From NCBI GenBank assembly GCA_026003075.1, contig BPGO01000001.1:62001-126000 (forward strand): a DNA stretch of 64,000 nucleotides. The letters are read 5' to 3'. The notes under the pieces were generated by a model that did no database searches, was not told where the DNA came from, and worked only from the letters and a program-made list of their open reading frames with translations. Shown here in pieces: positions 36,040 to 45,165 of the stretch. Both the position numbers and the translations under genes were made by a program. Position 1 is the stretch's first letter, and every line of letters starts with the position of its first letter. Origin of the DNA: Fimbriimonadales bacterium. Lineage in GTDB: Bacteria; Armatimonadota; Fimbriimonadia; Fimbriimonadales; GBS-DC.

Positions 36040-36805
36040 GAGACTGTTTAGAAACCATTGCTTGCAAGATACCGCATTAACCGCCGTATCCCTGACAGCC
36101 AAATCCAAGCCTCCTCCACCTCACACAACACATCCCAACACCGAGACAAACAAGTACGGGTACGGCATGCCGTACCCCAACAACCACTCCAACAAACCCT
36201 CCCGATCATACGCCCTATCCGCTATCACCACCCGCACCGAACGATACCGACCCAACACCCCGTCCAAAACCCCATACGCCCCACGCGCATCCGACACATC
36301 GGCACCCGTCACCATCACCCCTAACAAGTTCCCCAGTGAGTCCACCACTATGTGCCGTTTGCGCCCTTTGATTTTCTTGCCACCGTCGTACCCACGCACC
36401 CCCCTTTTTGCGTGGTCGGCACACTCTGACTGTCCACCGCCACCGTCTTGGGCTGTCCGCGTCGCTCCCGCCGACGCGACCTTGCCGCCAGCGCGTGTTG
36501 TACTTGTTCAAACACCCCCAACGCTTGCCAACGACGAAAGTGGTAATAGACGGTTTGCCACGGGGGCAGGTCGCGGGGGAGGTCGCGCCAACGGATGCCG
36601 TTGACAAGCACATAGAGCATGGCTCGGTACAGGTCGTAGAGGCTGTATCGTCGGGGTGCGCCGATGGGTTTGCGTTTGCGTCCATAGAGGGCGCGTTTGA
36701 GGACGGGTTCGATGATGTCCCACTGTTGGGGCGTTGGGTCTGACGGATAGGTTGGTTGAACACTCATACCGTGATTATACCCCACCTACCTTCTTAAACA
36801 GCCCC
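36040..36805 (-). mobile_element. IS5-family (IS427-like) insertion sequence, internally deleted
   Basis: The left end reads GAGACTGTTTAGAA and the right end (minus strand) GGGGCTGTTTAAGAA, giving imperfect inverted ends. TTA flanks the left end and TAA the right, so a TA target duplication is possible. It encodes a two-frame transposase on the minus strand. The catalytic C-terminal part is missing, so the copy cannot move by itself. At 766 bp it is somewhat shorter than typical members. It interrupts a prepilin gene. Confidence 0.75.
36049..36767 (-). pseudogene. IS5-family transposase, orfA/orfB with -1 frameshift site and C-terminal deletion
   Basis: OrfA starts at the ATG at 36767 (MSVQPTYPSDPTPQQWDII); TATAAT lies 6 nt before it. 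Motifs: YRAMLYVLVNGIRWRDLP, PPWQTVYYHFRRWQ, and the first catalytic Asp in VAVDSQSV. At A5G6 (minus 36409-36399) a -1 slip joins KGG to VRGYDGGKKIKGRKRHIV in orfB, a known way to express IS427-type transposases. OrfB carries the second Asp in VVIADRAYDREGL, then stops at 36121. The expected WVVERTFAWL-type segment with the catalytic Glu is absent. A last ~25-residue piece (VEEAWIWLSGIRRLMRYL) appears in another frame at about 36050-36130. The DDE triad is incomplete. Confidence 0.75.
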
Positions 36806-36810
36806 TAAGA

Positions 36811-36847
36811 ACAGACAAGTGGAAGGTTGTAGTCTCCACTTGTCTGT
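36811..36847 (-). terminator. Hairpin downstream of intact prepilin gene
   Basis: ACAGACAAGTGGA (36811-36823) pairs perfectly with TCCACTTGTCTGT (36835-36847), 13 bp with an 11-nt loop, 42 bp after the stop of the 36889 gene. There is little U-tract. Confidence 0.65.
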
Positions 36848-36888
36848 GTGCAGTTAGTACGACACGCCCAACTTTACACAGTCTTCTC

Positions 36889-37707
36889 TCAGTACATGCA
36901 CTGAGGAGCGTTGGGAATGGGGGCTCGCGGCGGGATGTCTGCGCCCCACATCTGCGGGTCGTTTAAGAACCGTTTATAGTGAACCCACTTCGCATGCCCA
37001 TCCGCAAATACTACCCCCATTCCGTCAACATGACGCCGCGCTCCTGCCACATTGTACCAGCGCGTCTTGTCCGTGCAGCTACCCAAACCAGCATTCATGT
37101 CAGGAATATCGTCATCTGTGTCGCAGTTTGTATTGAACGGCCAATCTTGAGGATTGAAGAACAGCAGTGAACCGTTCGAGTCCGTTATCACGGCAACATT
37201 AGCTGGTGAAGGGATCTCAGGGAGCGACGCGGAGTTGACCAAGTTATTATTGATGCAAGCAATCCTCAAAACGCCATAGCGCTCCCCATAGTTGGCGCCG
37301 TAAGACATCTGACAAAACGGTCCAGCCGTTGGGCTGGGACAGTTGAAGACATACGGACCGGAATAACTCGGGCAGCGATAAATCTGATGATTCTTGATAT
37401 ACGGATGGAGTAAGCCCGGCCAACGACAGGTGTGGAGCGGACAGTTGACCAATACATTTGGATCATCGTAGCTCGGCCAACGAAGACGACTGTAAGGGAA
37501 CCCATATGCAAAGGGAACCAGAGTCTCGTCGTAGTCCTGGGTGTACATGTAAACGCCGGTCGCGATTTGCTTGGCATTAGAGACGCATTGGGTTTGTCTC
37601 GCCTTTTCACGCGCCCGCGCGAACACAGGGAATAGAATCGCCGCTAAAATCGCGATAATCGCGATGACGACCAATAGCTCAATCAAAGTGAAACCGCTTC
37701 GTCGCAT
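36889..37707 (-). CDS. Type II secretion/pilin-like protein with DUF1559-type C-terminus
   Basis: 272 residues from the ATG at 37707, which follows GAGGAGG by 6 nt; a longer frame to 37770 lacks a site. [14 protein letters not shown] is the prepilin signal, then [16 protein letters not shown]. The C-terminal motif is [20 protein letters not shown]. Ten or more Cys lie in the middle. It is clearly related to the proteins at 27428 and 35730 but not close enough to be a recent duplicate. Expected to be a minor or major pilin-like subunit on the cell surface. Confidence 0.88.
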   Translation of the reverse strand: MRRSGFTLIELLVVIAIIAILAAILFPVFARAREKARQTQCVSNAKQIATGVYMYTQDYDETLVPFAYGFPYSRLRWPSYDDPNVLVNCPLHTCRWPGLLHPYIKNHQIYRCPSYSGPYVFNCPSPTAGPFCQMSYGANYGERYGVLRIACINNNLVNSASLPEIPSPANVAVITDSNGSLLFFNPQDWPFNTNCDTDDDIPDMNAGLGSCTDKTRWYNVAGARRHVDGMGVVFADGHAKWVHYKRFLNDPQMWGADIPPRAPIPNAPQCMY

Positions 37708-37819
37708 ACGAAACCTCCTCTGCCTTAAATAAGCCAGCATTTTGCCGATTCCTGCCATAAAAACGGACAAATTGCTGCCTTCACCGTCCTATCCAAGTGA
37801 TTCCCCTGTGCATTTTACC

Positions 37820-38995
37820 CTATGACTTGTCCTGCAATACGGCAACGCCTGGCAAAACGCGTCCTTCCAGAAACTCCAGCGACGCACCGCCGCCGGTGGA
37901 GATGTGGGTTATTTTGTCGGCAAAGCCGAGTTGCTCCGCCGCGGCTGCGGTATCGCCCCCACCCAGAATCGAAACGGCGCCCGACTCTGCCAACGCTTGC
38001 AACACGGCGCGTGTGCCCTGCTCGAACGGGGGAGTCTCAAACGCGCCCAGCGGACCGTTCCAGACCACCGTACGCGCCGATTTCACCGTCTCGCCAAACG
38101 CGCGGGCAGTCTCGGAACCAATATCCAGCCCCATCTGGTCCGCAGGTATCGCGCTTACAGGAACGGTCCGCACGGGCACATTCGGCTCTAAAGCAGGCGC
38201 CACCACGACATCCGTCGGGAGCGCGATTTTGTCGCCGGCCTGCTGTAGCATCTGCGCAGCGAACTCCAAGCTCTCCGCGTCCAGTAGCGACTTACCGATT
38301 TCGTAGCCCTGTGCCTTTAGGAAAGTGAACGCCATTCCACCGCCGATGAGCAACCGATCGACTTTCGGCAGCAGGTTCTGGATAACGCCGATTTTATCAT
38401 GCACCTTCGCGCCGCCGAGAATCGCGATGAAGGGGCGCTCGGGGTGGGTGAGCGCTTGCCCCAGATAGCGCAACTCTTTTTCCATCAGCAGCCCGGCGAC
38501 GGCAGGCAGGTAATGCGCCACGCCCTCGGTGGAGGCGTGTGCCCGATGCGCGGAGCCGAAAGCGTCGTTCACATAAATCTCTCCCAACCGCGCCAGCGCA
38601 CGGGCAAATTCGGGGTCGTTCGCCTCCTCCTGCGGGTAGAAGCGCACATTTTCCAGAAGCGCAACGGAGTTCGGGGGCAGTTGGCGTATGCCTTGCTCCA
38701 CCACCTCGCCAATACAGTCGTCAAAGAACTGCACTGGTCGCCTGAGCAGCTGACAGAGCCGCTCGGCAACGGGACGGAGGCTGAACTCCGGAGTGCGCTG
38801 TCCCTTCGGGCGCCCCAAGTGCGACATCAGAATCACCGTCGCGCCCTGCTCCAGCAGGTACTGAATCGTGGGCAGCGACTCACGAATGCGTCGATCATCC
38901 GTTATCTGACCGTTCTGCATTGGCACATTGAAATCCACGCGCACCAGCACGCGCTTGCCACGCACATCGATATCGCGAACTGTTTTCTTATTCAT
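37820..38995 (-). CDS. pgk: Phosphoglycerate kinase
   Basis: 391 residues, full length. The N-terminal [54 protein letters not shown] and the C-terminal [13 protein letters not shown] / [13 protein letters not shown] are all family motifs. It catalyses ATP formation from 1,3-bisphosphoglycerate in glycolysis. It is 9 nt downstream of the DinB-like gene and probably cotranscribed with it. No gap or tpi gene is next to it. Confidence 0.98.
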   Translation of the reverse strand: MNKKTVRDIDVRGKRVLVRVDFNVPMQNGQITDDRRIRESLPTIQYLLEQGATVILMSHLGRPKGQRTPEFSLRPVAERLCQLLRRPVQFFDDCIGEVVEQGIRQLPPNSVALLENVRFYPQEEANDPEFARALARLGEIYVNDAFGSAHRAHASTEGVAHYLPAVAGLLMEKELRYLGQALTHPERPFIAILGGAKVHDKIGVIQNLLPKVDRLLIGGGMAFTFLKAQGYEIGKSLLDAESLEFAAQMLQQAGDKIALPTDVVVAPALEPNVPVRTVPVSAIPADQMGLDIGSETARAFGETVKSARTVVWNGPLGAFETPPFEQGTRAVLQALAESGAVSILGGGDTAAAAEQLGFADKITHISTGGGASLEFLEGRVLPGVAVLQDKS

Positions 38996-39004
38996 GATTG
39001 ACCC

Positions 39005-39502
39005 TCACTTCCCATGGTGGGCTGCGTATAAGCCGCGAATGTAGATAATCTGCCCTGCGTGATACACATCGTGTTCCGCGAGCATCAGAAACAGGTCGCC
39101 TGTGGGCATGCGTCCACCGCCCCAGTAGGGGCGTTCCACTTCGAGGTCATCGTCGGTCAGGGGCGCAAGCGCATCGAGGGTGGTCTCGTAGCCTTCCTGT
39201 GCAATCTGTAGCGCGGCGTTCAAATTGCCCCCCATCGCGCGGAAACGATGCTCCATCGCCTGCCAGTCGACACCCCCTTCGCCGAACGCGGTTGAAATCT
39301 GCACCAGTTTATCCGCGCCGAGGTGGAAGATAATTTTCAGGATCGAGCCGTCCGCCCAGCGATAGCCCTTGTAGCCCGTGGGCGGAATCCAACGCGCCTC
39401 TTCCTCGCTCAGGTTGCGCACAGCGGTCTTGAAACTGTGCCATGGGCTGCCCTCGTAGCTGCGTATCAGCAGTTCCTTTAGAAAGTTCACTCGCGTCTTC
39501 AT
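39005..39502 (-). CDS. DinB/YfiT-like four-helix metal-binding protein
   Basis: 165 residues. The fold is suggested by helical segments and the three metal-type His: one in IIFHLGADKL and two in LAEHDVYHAGQIIYI. The last motif (HxxxHxxQI) is the DinB superfamily signature. Members are thiol transferases or stress proteins of mostly unknown substrate. TACAAT on the minus strand (39524-39519) with AGGGGA gives a short leader. Cotranscribed with pgk. Confidence 0.8.
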   Translation of the reverse strand: MKTRVNFLKELLIRSYEGSPWHSFKTAVRNLSEEEARWIPPTGYKGYRWADGSILKIIFHLGADKLVQISTAFGEGGVDWQAMEHRFRAMGGNLNAALQIAQEGYETTLDALAPLTDDDLEVERPYWGGGRMPTGDLFLMLAEHDVYHAGQIIYIRGLYAAHHGK

Positions 39503-39595
39503 CGGTGTTCCCCTACAGATTGTACCATGAGGGGGTTCCTCGGCAGGAGTCGCACCTGCACGGGCGAAAATTGCCTGCCCGGCAGGAGACGAGCG

Positions 39596-41797
39596 ATGCT
39601 TATCGAAACCCTACTCACGACAGGACTATTGAGTATGCAACCGCCGACCTACAAACTGCAGCCCTATCTACAGGATCGGAGTGTCTACTACACGGTTCAG
39701 CATGGGTTGCCGGATGCGCCTGTGCTGGCGATTACGATTGCAGGCGATCGGCTCTACGCGGGTACCTCCAAAGGCGTCGCCGTTGCGCTCCTCGGTCAGC
39801 CTAATCAGTGGCGTGTTGGCTCTACCCAGCCCCTGCGTGCCCTTGCGACCGACAACGCAGGCAACGTGTACGGAATTGGGGGCGCGTCGCTGTATCAGAT
39901 TACGCCACACGGTGAGACGCGCTTGCTGTATACTGCTGACGACGAACTCATCGGGCTACAGCCAGCGCGCGAGGGAGGGTGGTGGCTACTCACCGCAAAT
40001 CGGCTCCTGCGCTACGAGGGCGACTCCATCCGCGAAACTTACGACGCACCCGCTAATCGGCAGTTCCGCTGGTTCCACCAAGACGCGCGCGGGCGCATTT
40101 TCGCGTTTGCTGAGGGAGAATTAGAACGGCGCTGTTATCGCTTGGAGGGCGGGCAGTGGCGATTGCTGGAGGTCAGCGATAATCGGGGGCGCTATTACGA
40201 CGATGTTTGGCTCTGCGCCGCCAGCGACGCCATCGGGCACCTCTGGATAGGCGCACGGTCGGGACTAATTCTCAGCGATGGCGAGGGCTGGTTCCTTGCA
40301 CGCGAGGTGTATGACGGCGTCCCCACGGTTCCCGCCGCGCCCACAACCGAACTGATTCCCCCCTACGGCTTCATTCGCTGCCTCGCGTTCGCTCCGAATG
40401 GCGACCTCTGGGCAGGAACGCCCGAGGGCGCGTGCCGACTGCGCGACGGCAAATGGAGCTACTTCTGGGGCAAACGCTGGCTACCGGGCAACCAAGTGTA
40501 TGCCATCGCTCTCGACGCCCAGAACCGCGCCTGGATCGCCACCGATAAAGGCGTCGCGTGTATCGAATCGGTGACGATGACCCTGCGCGAGAAAGCGGAA
40601 CACTATGAGCGACTCATCGCCCTGCGCCACAATCGGAATGGCTTCGTGACCAACTGCGACTGGGACGACCCCAACGATCCCGACAGTTGGAAAATCGAGG
40701 CGAGCGATAACGACGGGCTGTGGACGGCGGTTTACTGCGCCGCGCAGGTGTTTCAATACGCCACTACAAAAGACCCTGCCGCCCGCGAGCGCGCCCGCAA
40801 ATCGTTCAACGCTCTGCTGGAACTGGAGCGGCTCACAGGCATTCCCGGCTTCCCCGCTCGCAGCATCATCCGCAAAGACGAAACCCGCTACCACCAATCT
40901 ACGGGCGAATGGCACGAATCGCCCGTAGACCCCAACTTCATTTGGAAAGGCGACACCAGTTCCGACGAACTGGATGGGCACTACTTTATCTGGGCGGTCT
41001 ATTACGACCTGTGCGCCGATGATGCCGAAAAAGAGCGCATTCGCGGTGTGGTGCGGCGCGTCACAGACCACCTGATGCAAAACAACTGGCGACTCATCGA
41101 CAAAGACGGAAAACCCACCCGCTGGGCGATTTTCAATCCCGAAGCGGTTAACGACGACCCCGTTTGGGAAGAAGAGCGTGGGCTAAACTCACTTTCCCTA
41201 CTCTCGCACCTCAAAGTGGCTTATCACATCACAGGCGACGCAAAGTACCAGCAGGCGTATGAGGAGCTGATTCGCAAACACCACTATCTCCTCAACGCCG
41301 TGACGCAAAAGATGCTCCCCCCCTACTCTATCAACCACTCCGATGACCAGCTGGCGTTTTTGTGCTATTATCCCTTCCTGCTCTACGAGACGAACCCCAA
41401 CTATCGGCGTCTCTGGCTGATGAGTTTGGAGCGCAGTTGGCAGATTGAGCGACCGGAGCGGAGTCCCCTGTTCAATTTCATCTATGGCGCACTTACAGGC
41501 AAGCCTTGCGATGTGGAAGCGGCGGTCCAGACGCTGCAGGAGTGGCCCCTCGACCTGCGCAACTGGGAGTGCCGCAACAGTCATCGGCTCGACATCACGC
41601 TGGATACCAGCAAAGGACGCTTTGGTGAGTGGCAGTCGGTGCAGATTGTGCCCTACAGCGAGCGCGTCGTAATGCGCTGGAACGGCAACCCGTACCGACT
41701 GGACGGCGGCGACCCGCGGGGCAGGCGTGAAGACGACGGCAGCGCATTCCTCCTCCCCTACTGGATGGGCAGGTACCACCGACTAATCGAAGAGTAG
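39596..41797 (+). CDS. Two-domain protein: propeller repeats plus alpha/alpha-toroid (glycosidase-like)
   Basis: 733 residues from the ATG at 39596, 7 nt after AGGAG; the frame extends to 39527 without a site. Residues about 25-330 are Reg_prop-type propeller blades (LYAGTSKGVAVAL, GHLWIGARSGLI, GDLWAGTPEGACRL, NRAWIATDKGVACI). Residues about 340-733 form a helical region with Trp/Asn-rich motifs (SDNDGLWTAVYCAAQVF, DELDGHYFIWAVYYDLC, EERGLNSLSLLSHLKVAYHI) like six-hairpin glycosidases. Acidic residues in these motifs could be catalytic. There is no clear signal peptide. A sugar-active or sensor role is inferred only from the fold type. Confidence 0.55.
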   Translation: MLIETLLTTGLLSMQPPTYKLQPYLQDRSVYYTVQHGLPDAPVLAITIAGDRLYAGTSKGVAVALLGQPNQWRVGSTQPLRALATDNAGNVYGIGGASLYQITPHGETRLLYTADDELIGLQPAREGGWWLLTANRLLRYEGDSIRETYDAPANRQFRWFHQDARGRIFAFAEGELERRCYRLEGGQWRLLEVSDNRGRYYDDVWLCAASDAIGHLWIGARSGLILSDGEGWFLAREVYDGVPTVPAAPTTELIPPYGFIRCLAFAPNGDLWAGTPEGACRLRDGKWSYFWGKRWLPGNQVYAIALDAQNRAWIATDKGVACIESVTMTLREKAEHYERLIALRHNRNGFVTNCDWDDPNDPDSWKIEASDNDGLWTAVYCAAQVFQYATTKDPAARERARKSFNALLELERLTGIPGFPARSIIRKDETRYHQSTGEWHESPVDPNFIWKGDTSSDELDGHYFIWAVYYDLCADDAEKERIRGVVRRVTDHLMQNNWRLIDKDGKPTRWAIFNPEAVNDDPVWEEERGLNSLSLLSHLKVAYHITGDAKYQQAYEELIRKHHYLLNAVTQKMLPPYSINHSDDQLAFLCYYPFLLYETNPNYRRLWLMSLERSWQIERPERSPLFNFIYGALTGKPCDVEAAVQTLQEWPLDLRNWECRNSHRLDITLDTSKGRFGEWQSVQIVPYSERVVMRWNGNPYRLDGGDPRGRREDDGSAFLLPYWMGRYHRLIEE

Positions 41798-41813
41798 CCC
41801 CCGTTGTGCCCGG

Positions 41814-42551
41814 CTAATTCCAAGGCGTGGGCACGCGGTTGGGGTCTTCGATGCGCCGCGTTTCCACCAGCACGCCTTGCTCGCTCAGCTCGCGGGCATG
41901 GCTCTCTGCCTTCCGTCGGGGCAGGTTCGTGAGCAGTGTTACGGGAACCGTCTCTAACAGTTTCTTCACATCGGGGCGGTTCAGGTCTAAAAACCGCTCC
42001 AGCGCCAAAATCGCCTGCTCCTCTTTGAGACGATCTACCCCCAATAGCACCAACTCGTACGGCGTCGGGTCGTCTTGGGGCAAGGGCATTCCAACGGGTA
42101 CGCGCCCCGTTGTGCGGATGGGGAACTCACGCTGACACTGTTCACAGATCGCCGCCGCCGCCTTCACTGATACCTGCTCCATCGAGCCACAGTGGGGACA
42201 CTTGACCGCAATCACCTCCATCACGCGCCCGTTCTCAATCGGCACGCGCTTGAGGCAGTGTTCGCAAGTGAAGTCCATCTGAGGCGGCGCAACCAGTATG
42301 GTCTCTTTATGGCAGAAGGGACACTCCACCGGGTAGGCAGGGACTTTGGTGGTTTTGTAGTACGACCACCCTGCATAGCCCCACGCGCCGAGCCAGATCA
42401 GTGCAAACCCCCAAGAGAACGAGTAAAACATCCCGCCATATCGCCAAAACAGAAAAGTCAGCGCCAACGCCACCAGCCCGACAATACCGTAAATCACTGC
42501 TTGGGTCAGTTCCTTCTCTACAGCGTCGGAACGCTTAATCGGTTCGTCCAC
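41814..42551 (-). CDS. Membrane protein with zinc-ribbon motifs
   Basis: 245 residues from a GTG at 42551 behind AGGAGG. Two membrane helices (residues about 18-37 and 43-63) are followed by cytoplasmic Cys pairs: CPFC...CEHC and CPHC...CEQC, two zinc ribbons. The C-terminal part (residues about 165-245, VLLGVDRLKEEQAILALERF, VPVTLLTNLPRRKAESHARE) resembles the ribosomal L7/L12 C-terminal fold used in some membrane proteins. Function unknown. It lies alone between convergent and codirectional genes. Confidence 0.6.
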   Translation of the reverse strand: MDEPIKRSDAVEKELTQAVIYGIVGLVALALTFLFWRYGGMFYSFSWGFALIWLGAWGYAGWSYYKTTKVPAYPVECPFCHKETILVAPPQMDFTCEHCLKRVPIENGRVMEVIAVKCPHCGSMEQVSVKAAAAICEQCQREFPIRTTGRVPVGMPLPQDDPTPYELVLLGVDRLKEEQAILALERFLDLNRPDVKKLLETVPVTLLTNLPRRKAESHARELSEQGVLVETRRIEDPNRVPTPWN

Positions 42552-42648
42552 GCTCTCGCCTCCTGGCTATAGATACGGCGGTTCAGCAGGCGATTCCTGC
42601 CACTCCGTGGCACAAAGACGAGTACTTTCAACGAATGGCTCGCCCAGA

Positions 42649-43737
42649 CTACTCGGCAGTACTATAAGCGCGGACGTTCGAGCCTGCCCCCAGCACGGCG
42701 TTCCGTAGGCGTACATGGGGTTCAATTACGCACTCGTCGTCGAGGATGCAGTCTACCAACTGGCAACCGTCGCCGATTTGCACGCGCTCGCCCAAGATAC
42801 AGCCATGCAACGTGCTGCCCCCCCCGATAGCGCATCCCGCCCCGACCACCGTGTAGCCGCTGAGCCGCACACGCGATTCGATAGTGACATTGTCACCGAT
42901 TTGGCAGCCGGGTTCAATTTCGGCGTCGGGGGCAATCTCCACTTCCGAGCCAAGCCAGTAGCCGTGTTCAGTGCAGCGTCCTGCAGGGGGTAGAGCGGTC
43001 TTGACCGCGCCGCTGAGCAGGGCGCGCGTGGCACGAATGTACTGCGCGGGGCGCCCGATATCGAGCCAGAAGCCCACGCCCTCCACCCCATACACGGGCA
43101 CACCTTCCGCCAGAATCTGCGGATAGAACTCACGCTCAATCGAGCAAGGGCGCAGGGGAATGCGTGCCAGCGTCTCAGGCTCCATCACATAGATCCCTGC
43201 GTTGATGAAGTCGCTGCCCTCCATCGGCTCGCCTCGATCGGCGGCGCGTTTCTGCTCTTCGGTGGGTTCCATAAACGCCTGCACGCGCCCATCCTCGGCG
43301 ACCTGAATCACTCCGTAGGGGTGCGGTCGCTGCACGCGGTAGAGGGTGAGCGTGACCTGCGCTCGGTTCTCGATATGTCGGCGCACGATACTGCCGATGT
43401 CGAAATCGGTGAGGATGTCGCCGTTGAACACAATCGCGCGGTCGGGGGGTAAGCCTTCGACGGCGTTGCGGATGGCGCCTGCTGTGCCCAGCGGCTCGCG
43501 TTCTACGGCATAGCGCATCCGCACGCCGAACCGACTGCCGTCGCCAAAGTGCGCTTCGATTCGGTCGGCAAGGTAGTTCGTAGCGAACACGATTTCGTCC
43601 GCGCCTGCGGCTTTGAGTTGCGCCACCTGATACTCCAGAAACGCGCGGTTGGCGACGGGCATCAACGGTTTCGGGCGGCGCAAAGTGAGCGGGCGCAACC
43701 GCGTGCCGAACCCACCTGCGATAATCACACCTCTCAA
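42649..43737 (-). CDS. Sugar-phosphate nucleotidyltransferase with left-handed beta-helix
   Basis: 362 residues from a TTG at 43737, 9 nt after GGAGG. The N-terminal domain has the signature GVIIAGGFGTRLRPLTLRRP, the substrate motifs FNGDILTD and GVIQVAEDGRV, and FINAGIYVM. The C-terminal ~110 residues are hexapeptide repeats (IAPDAEIEPGCQIGDNVTIE). It is closest in plan to mannose-1-phosphate guanylyltransferase or glucose-1-phosphate thymidylyl/adenylyltransferases, which activate sugars for polysaccharide synthesis. The exact sugar and nucleotide cannot be decided from the sequence. Confidence 0.85.
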   Translation of the reverse strand: MRGVIIAGGFGTRLRPLTLRRPKPLMPVANRAFLEYQVAQLKAAGADEIVFATNYLADRIEAHFGDGSRFGVRMRYAVEREPLGTAGAIRNAVEGLPPDRAIVFNGDILTDFDIGSIVRRHIENRAQVTLTLYRVQRPHPYGVIQVAEDGRVQAFMEPTEEQKRAADRGEPMEGSDFINAGIYVMEPETLARIPLRPCSIEREFYPQILAEGVPVYGVEGVGFWLDIGRPAQYIRATRALLSGAVKTALPPAGRCTEHGYWLGSEVEIAPDAEIEPGCQIGDNVTIESRVRLSGYTVVGAGCAIGGGSTLHGCILGERVQIGDGCQLVDCILDDECVIEPHVRLRNAVLGAGSNVRAYSTAE

Positions 43738-43842
43738 CGGTCAGTTCCTCCCAGCATCGGGTTCAAGTGTACCTTATGGGACAGGCGGTGCGTGCAAGCA
43801 CCGCTGGGAACACGACCACTTCCACATCCAACGGCTGCTCGC

Positions 43843-43926
43843 TCATAGTGATAAGATACCCGCTATCTGAAGATGTTCCTGCTGGTGCTGCCGCAGGATG
43901 AACCGAACCTCCTCCAAAGTGCGCAT
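43843..43926 (-). pseudogene. N-terminal remnant of an MNT-type nucleotidyltransferase antitoxin
   Basis: The 27-codon frame MRTLEEVRFILRQHQQ... matches the first helix of MNT antitoxins (MxTLEEIRxxLRxHxxEL) and then ends. The GSxxR...D catalytic region is missing. It lies directly after a HEPN remnant on the same strand. The match is short, so confidence is limited. Confidence 0.35.
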
Positions 43927-43936
43927 CGTGTTGGAA

Positions 43937-44026
43937 TCATACCCCACTCCTCTCCTGCGTAAACGCGGCGATGGCATCCCCCACATCCAGCATGTCCCTC
44001 AAAAAGAGGTGTATGTCGCGGCTCAC
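43937..44026 (-). pseudogene. N-terminal remnant of a HEPN (DUF86) toxin
   Basis: From a GTG at 44026 the frame encodes MSRDIHLFLRDMLDVGDAIA and nine more residues before a stop. This is the N-terminal pattern of DUF86-type HEPN toxins; the RxxxxH RNase motif and the rest (about 85 residues) are gone. It suggests decay of an MNT-HEPN toxin-antitoxin module. Around it, 43738-44355 holds no intact gene. Confidence 0.45.
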
Positions 44027-44068
44027 GGGCGCACCAAATCGGTAGCATGTTCTCTCGGATTTCGGCAT

Positions 44069-44104
44069 GCGTTGAAGGTGGTTGGAAAGCATCCCCCGCT
44101 CAGC
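44069..44104 (+). repeat. 36-bp direct repeat, copy 1
   Basis: The segment, starting GCGTTGAAGGTGGTTGG and ending CCCCGCTCAGC, is identical to 46046-46081. The two copies bracket about 1.94 kb that holds the HAF pseudogene, one hypothetical gene and the tandem array. Confidence 0.9.
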
Positions 44105-44355
44105 GGTCAGGTTTTTGATGAATTTTAAGGAGTATAATGAAATCGAGAGGCAATGCGGGGTGCGCGTTGCCCAAAACAGACAAACAATCAGTGGACGCCG
44201 CGTGGTCGCGGCGGCGCGGTGGTCTTCCACGACAGTGGATCTGCTGCAGGGCGATGGCCTCTCAGGGGCTTTGGGACTGCGGGGAAGCGCCGCCAATGGG
44301 AAGGGGTTTCCTTTCCCAATCAGAAACCCAATACCAAAAAAGGAGGCTCAGAACG

Positions 44356-45076
44356 ATGAAACGAGAGCGCAGTATCTGGCTTGTGTTGAGCGTGTTGGTG
44401 AGCGTGGTGCTGGGTGCAGGCACCCGTGTCTGTGCGCAATCGCTGACCTGGCTGGGCACGCTGGGAGGTGGTTTGAGCTATGCGAATGGCGTCTCTTCGG
44501 ACGGCGCGGTGGTGGTCGGCTGGGCACACAACGCCAGCGGGCTATGCCGTGCCTTTCGCTGGACCTCATCGGGCGGGATGCAGGATCTCGGCACGCTGGG
44601 CGGTGCATGAGAGCTGTGCGTATGGCGTTTCTGCGGACGGCGCGGTGGTGGTCGGCTGGCACATTCACTGCCAGCGCGGTTATGGTCGTGCCTTTCGCTG
44701 GACTTCATCGGGCGGGATGCAGAATCTCGGCACGCTGGGCGGTGCTGGGAGCGCTGCGCGTTGGCGTCTCTGCGGACGGCTCGGTGGTGGTCGGCTGGGC
44801 ACAAAACGCCAGCGGGCAAGCCGTGCCTTTCGCTGGACGGCGTCGGGCGGCATGGAAGACCTGAATAGCACCTACGCCAGCCTGCTCACCAATGGCTCAG
44901 TGCTTGTGGCTGCTTACGCCATCTCGCCCGACGGACGCTATATTGTGGGGCAGGGCTACAACGCCGCCACTGGACGCAGGGAAGCGTTCCTGCTGGATAC
45001 GGTGCCGGAGCCTGCCAGCCTGTTGGCGTTAGGGGCGGGACTGGCGGGGCTGCTGGTTCGGCGTCGGCGTTGCTAA
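44356..45076 (+). pseudogene. Frameshifted HAF-repeat, PEP-CTERM surface protein
   Basis: The ATG at 44356 follows AGGAGG by 9 nt and starts MKRERSIWLVLSVLVSVVLG (signal peptide). HAF repeats follow (LTWLGTLGGG, GVSSDGAVVVGWAHNASG, AFRWTSSGGMQDLGTLGG). The first frame ends at 44610. Repeat 2 continues in a +1 frame, repeat 3 starts in a third frame and returns. The rest ends in VPEPASLLALGAGLAGLLVRRRR, a PEP-CTERM sorting tail recognised by an exosortase. The extra base in repeats 2 and 3 is at the same place (GGCGGTGC), and one base is missing later in repeat 3 (near 44818). As read, the protein cannot be made in full. Confidence 0.75.
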
Positions 45077-45122
45077 CGCGCGCCTCCCCTGCGCCTTCTG
45101 CGCCACGAAGACCGATGCGAGT

Positions 45123-45148
45123 GGGGGCAGACCTGCGTGTCTGCCCCC
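45123..45148. repeat. REP-like palindrome
   Basis: GGGGGCAGAC (45123-45132) and GTCTGCCCCC (45139-45148) form a perfect 10-bp stem with loop CTGCGT. Stem core and loop are identical to 31087-31110. It lies between convergent genes and may also act as a terminator. Confidence 0.7.
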
Positions 45149-45165
45149 TTTCCCTATTGGTTCGG

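Noticed and set aside
39527-39595. Upstream ATG for the propeller/toroid protein
   Set aside because: No ribosome-binding site is found there, while AGGAG lies 7 nt before the ATG at 39596.
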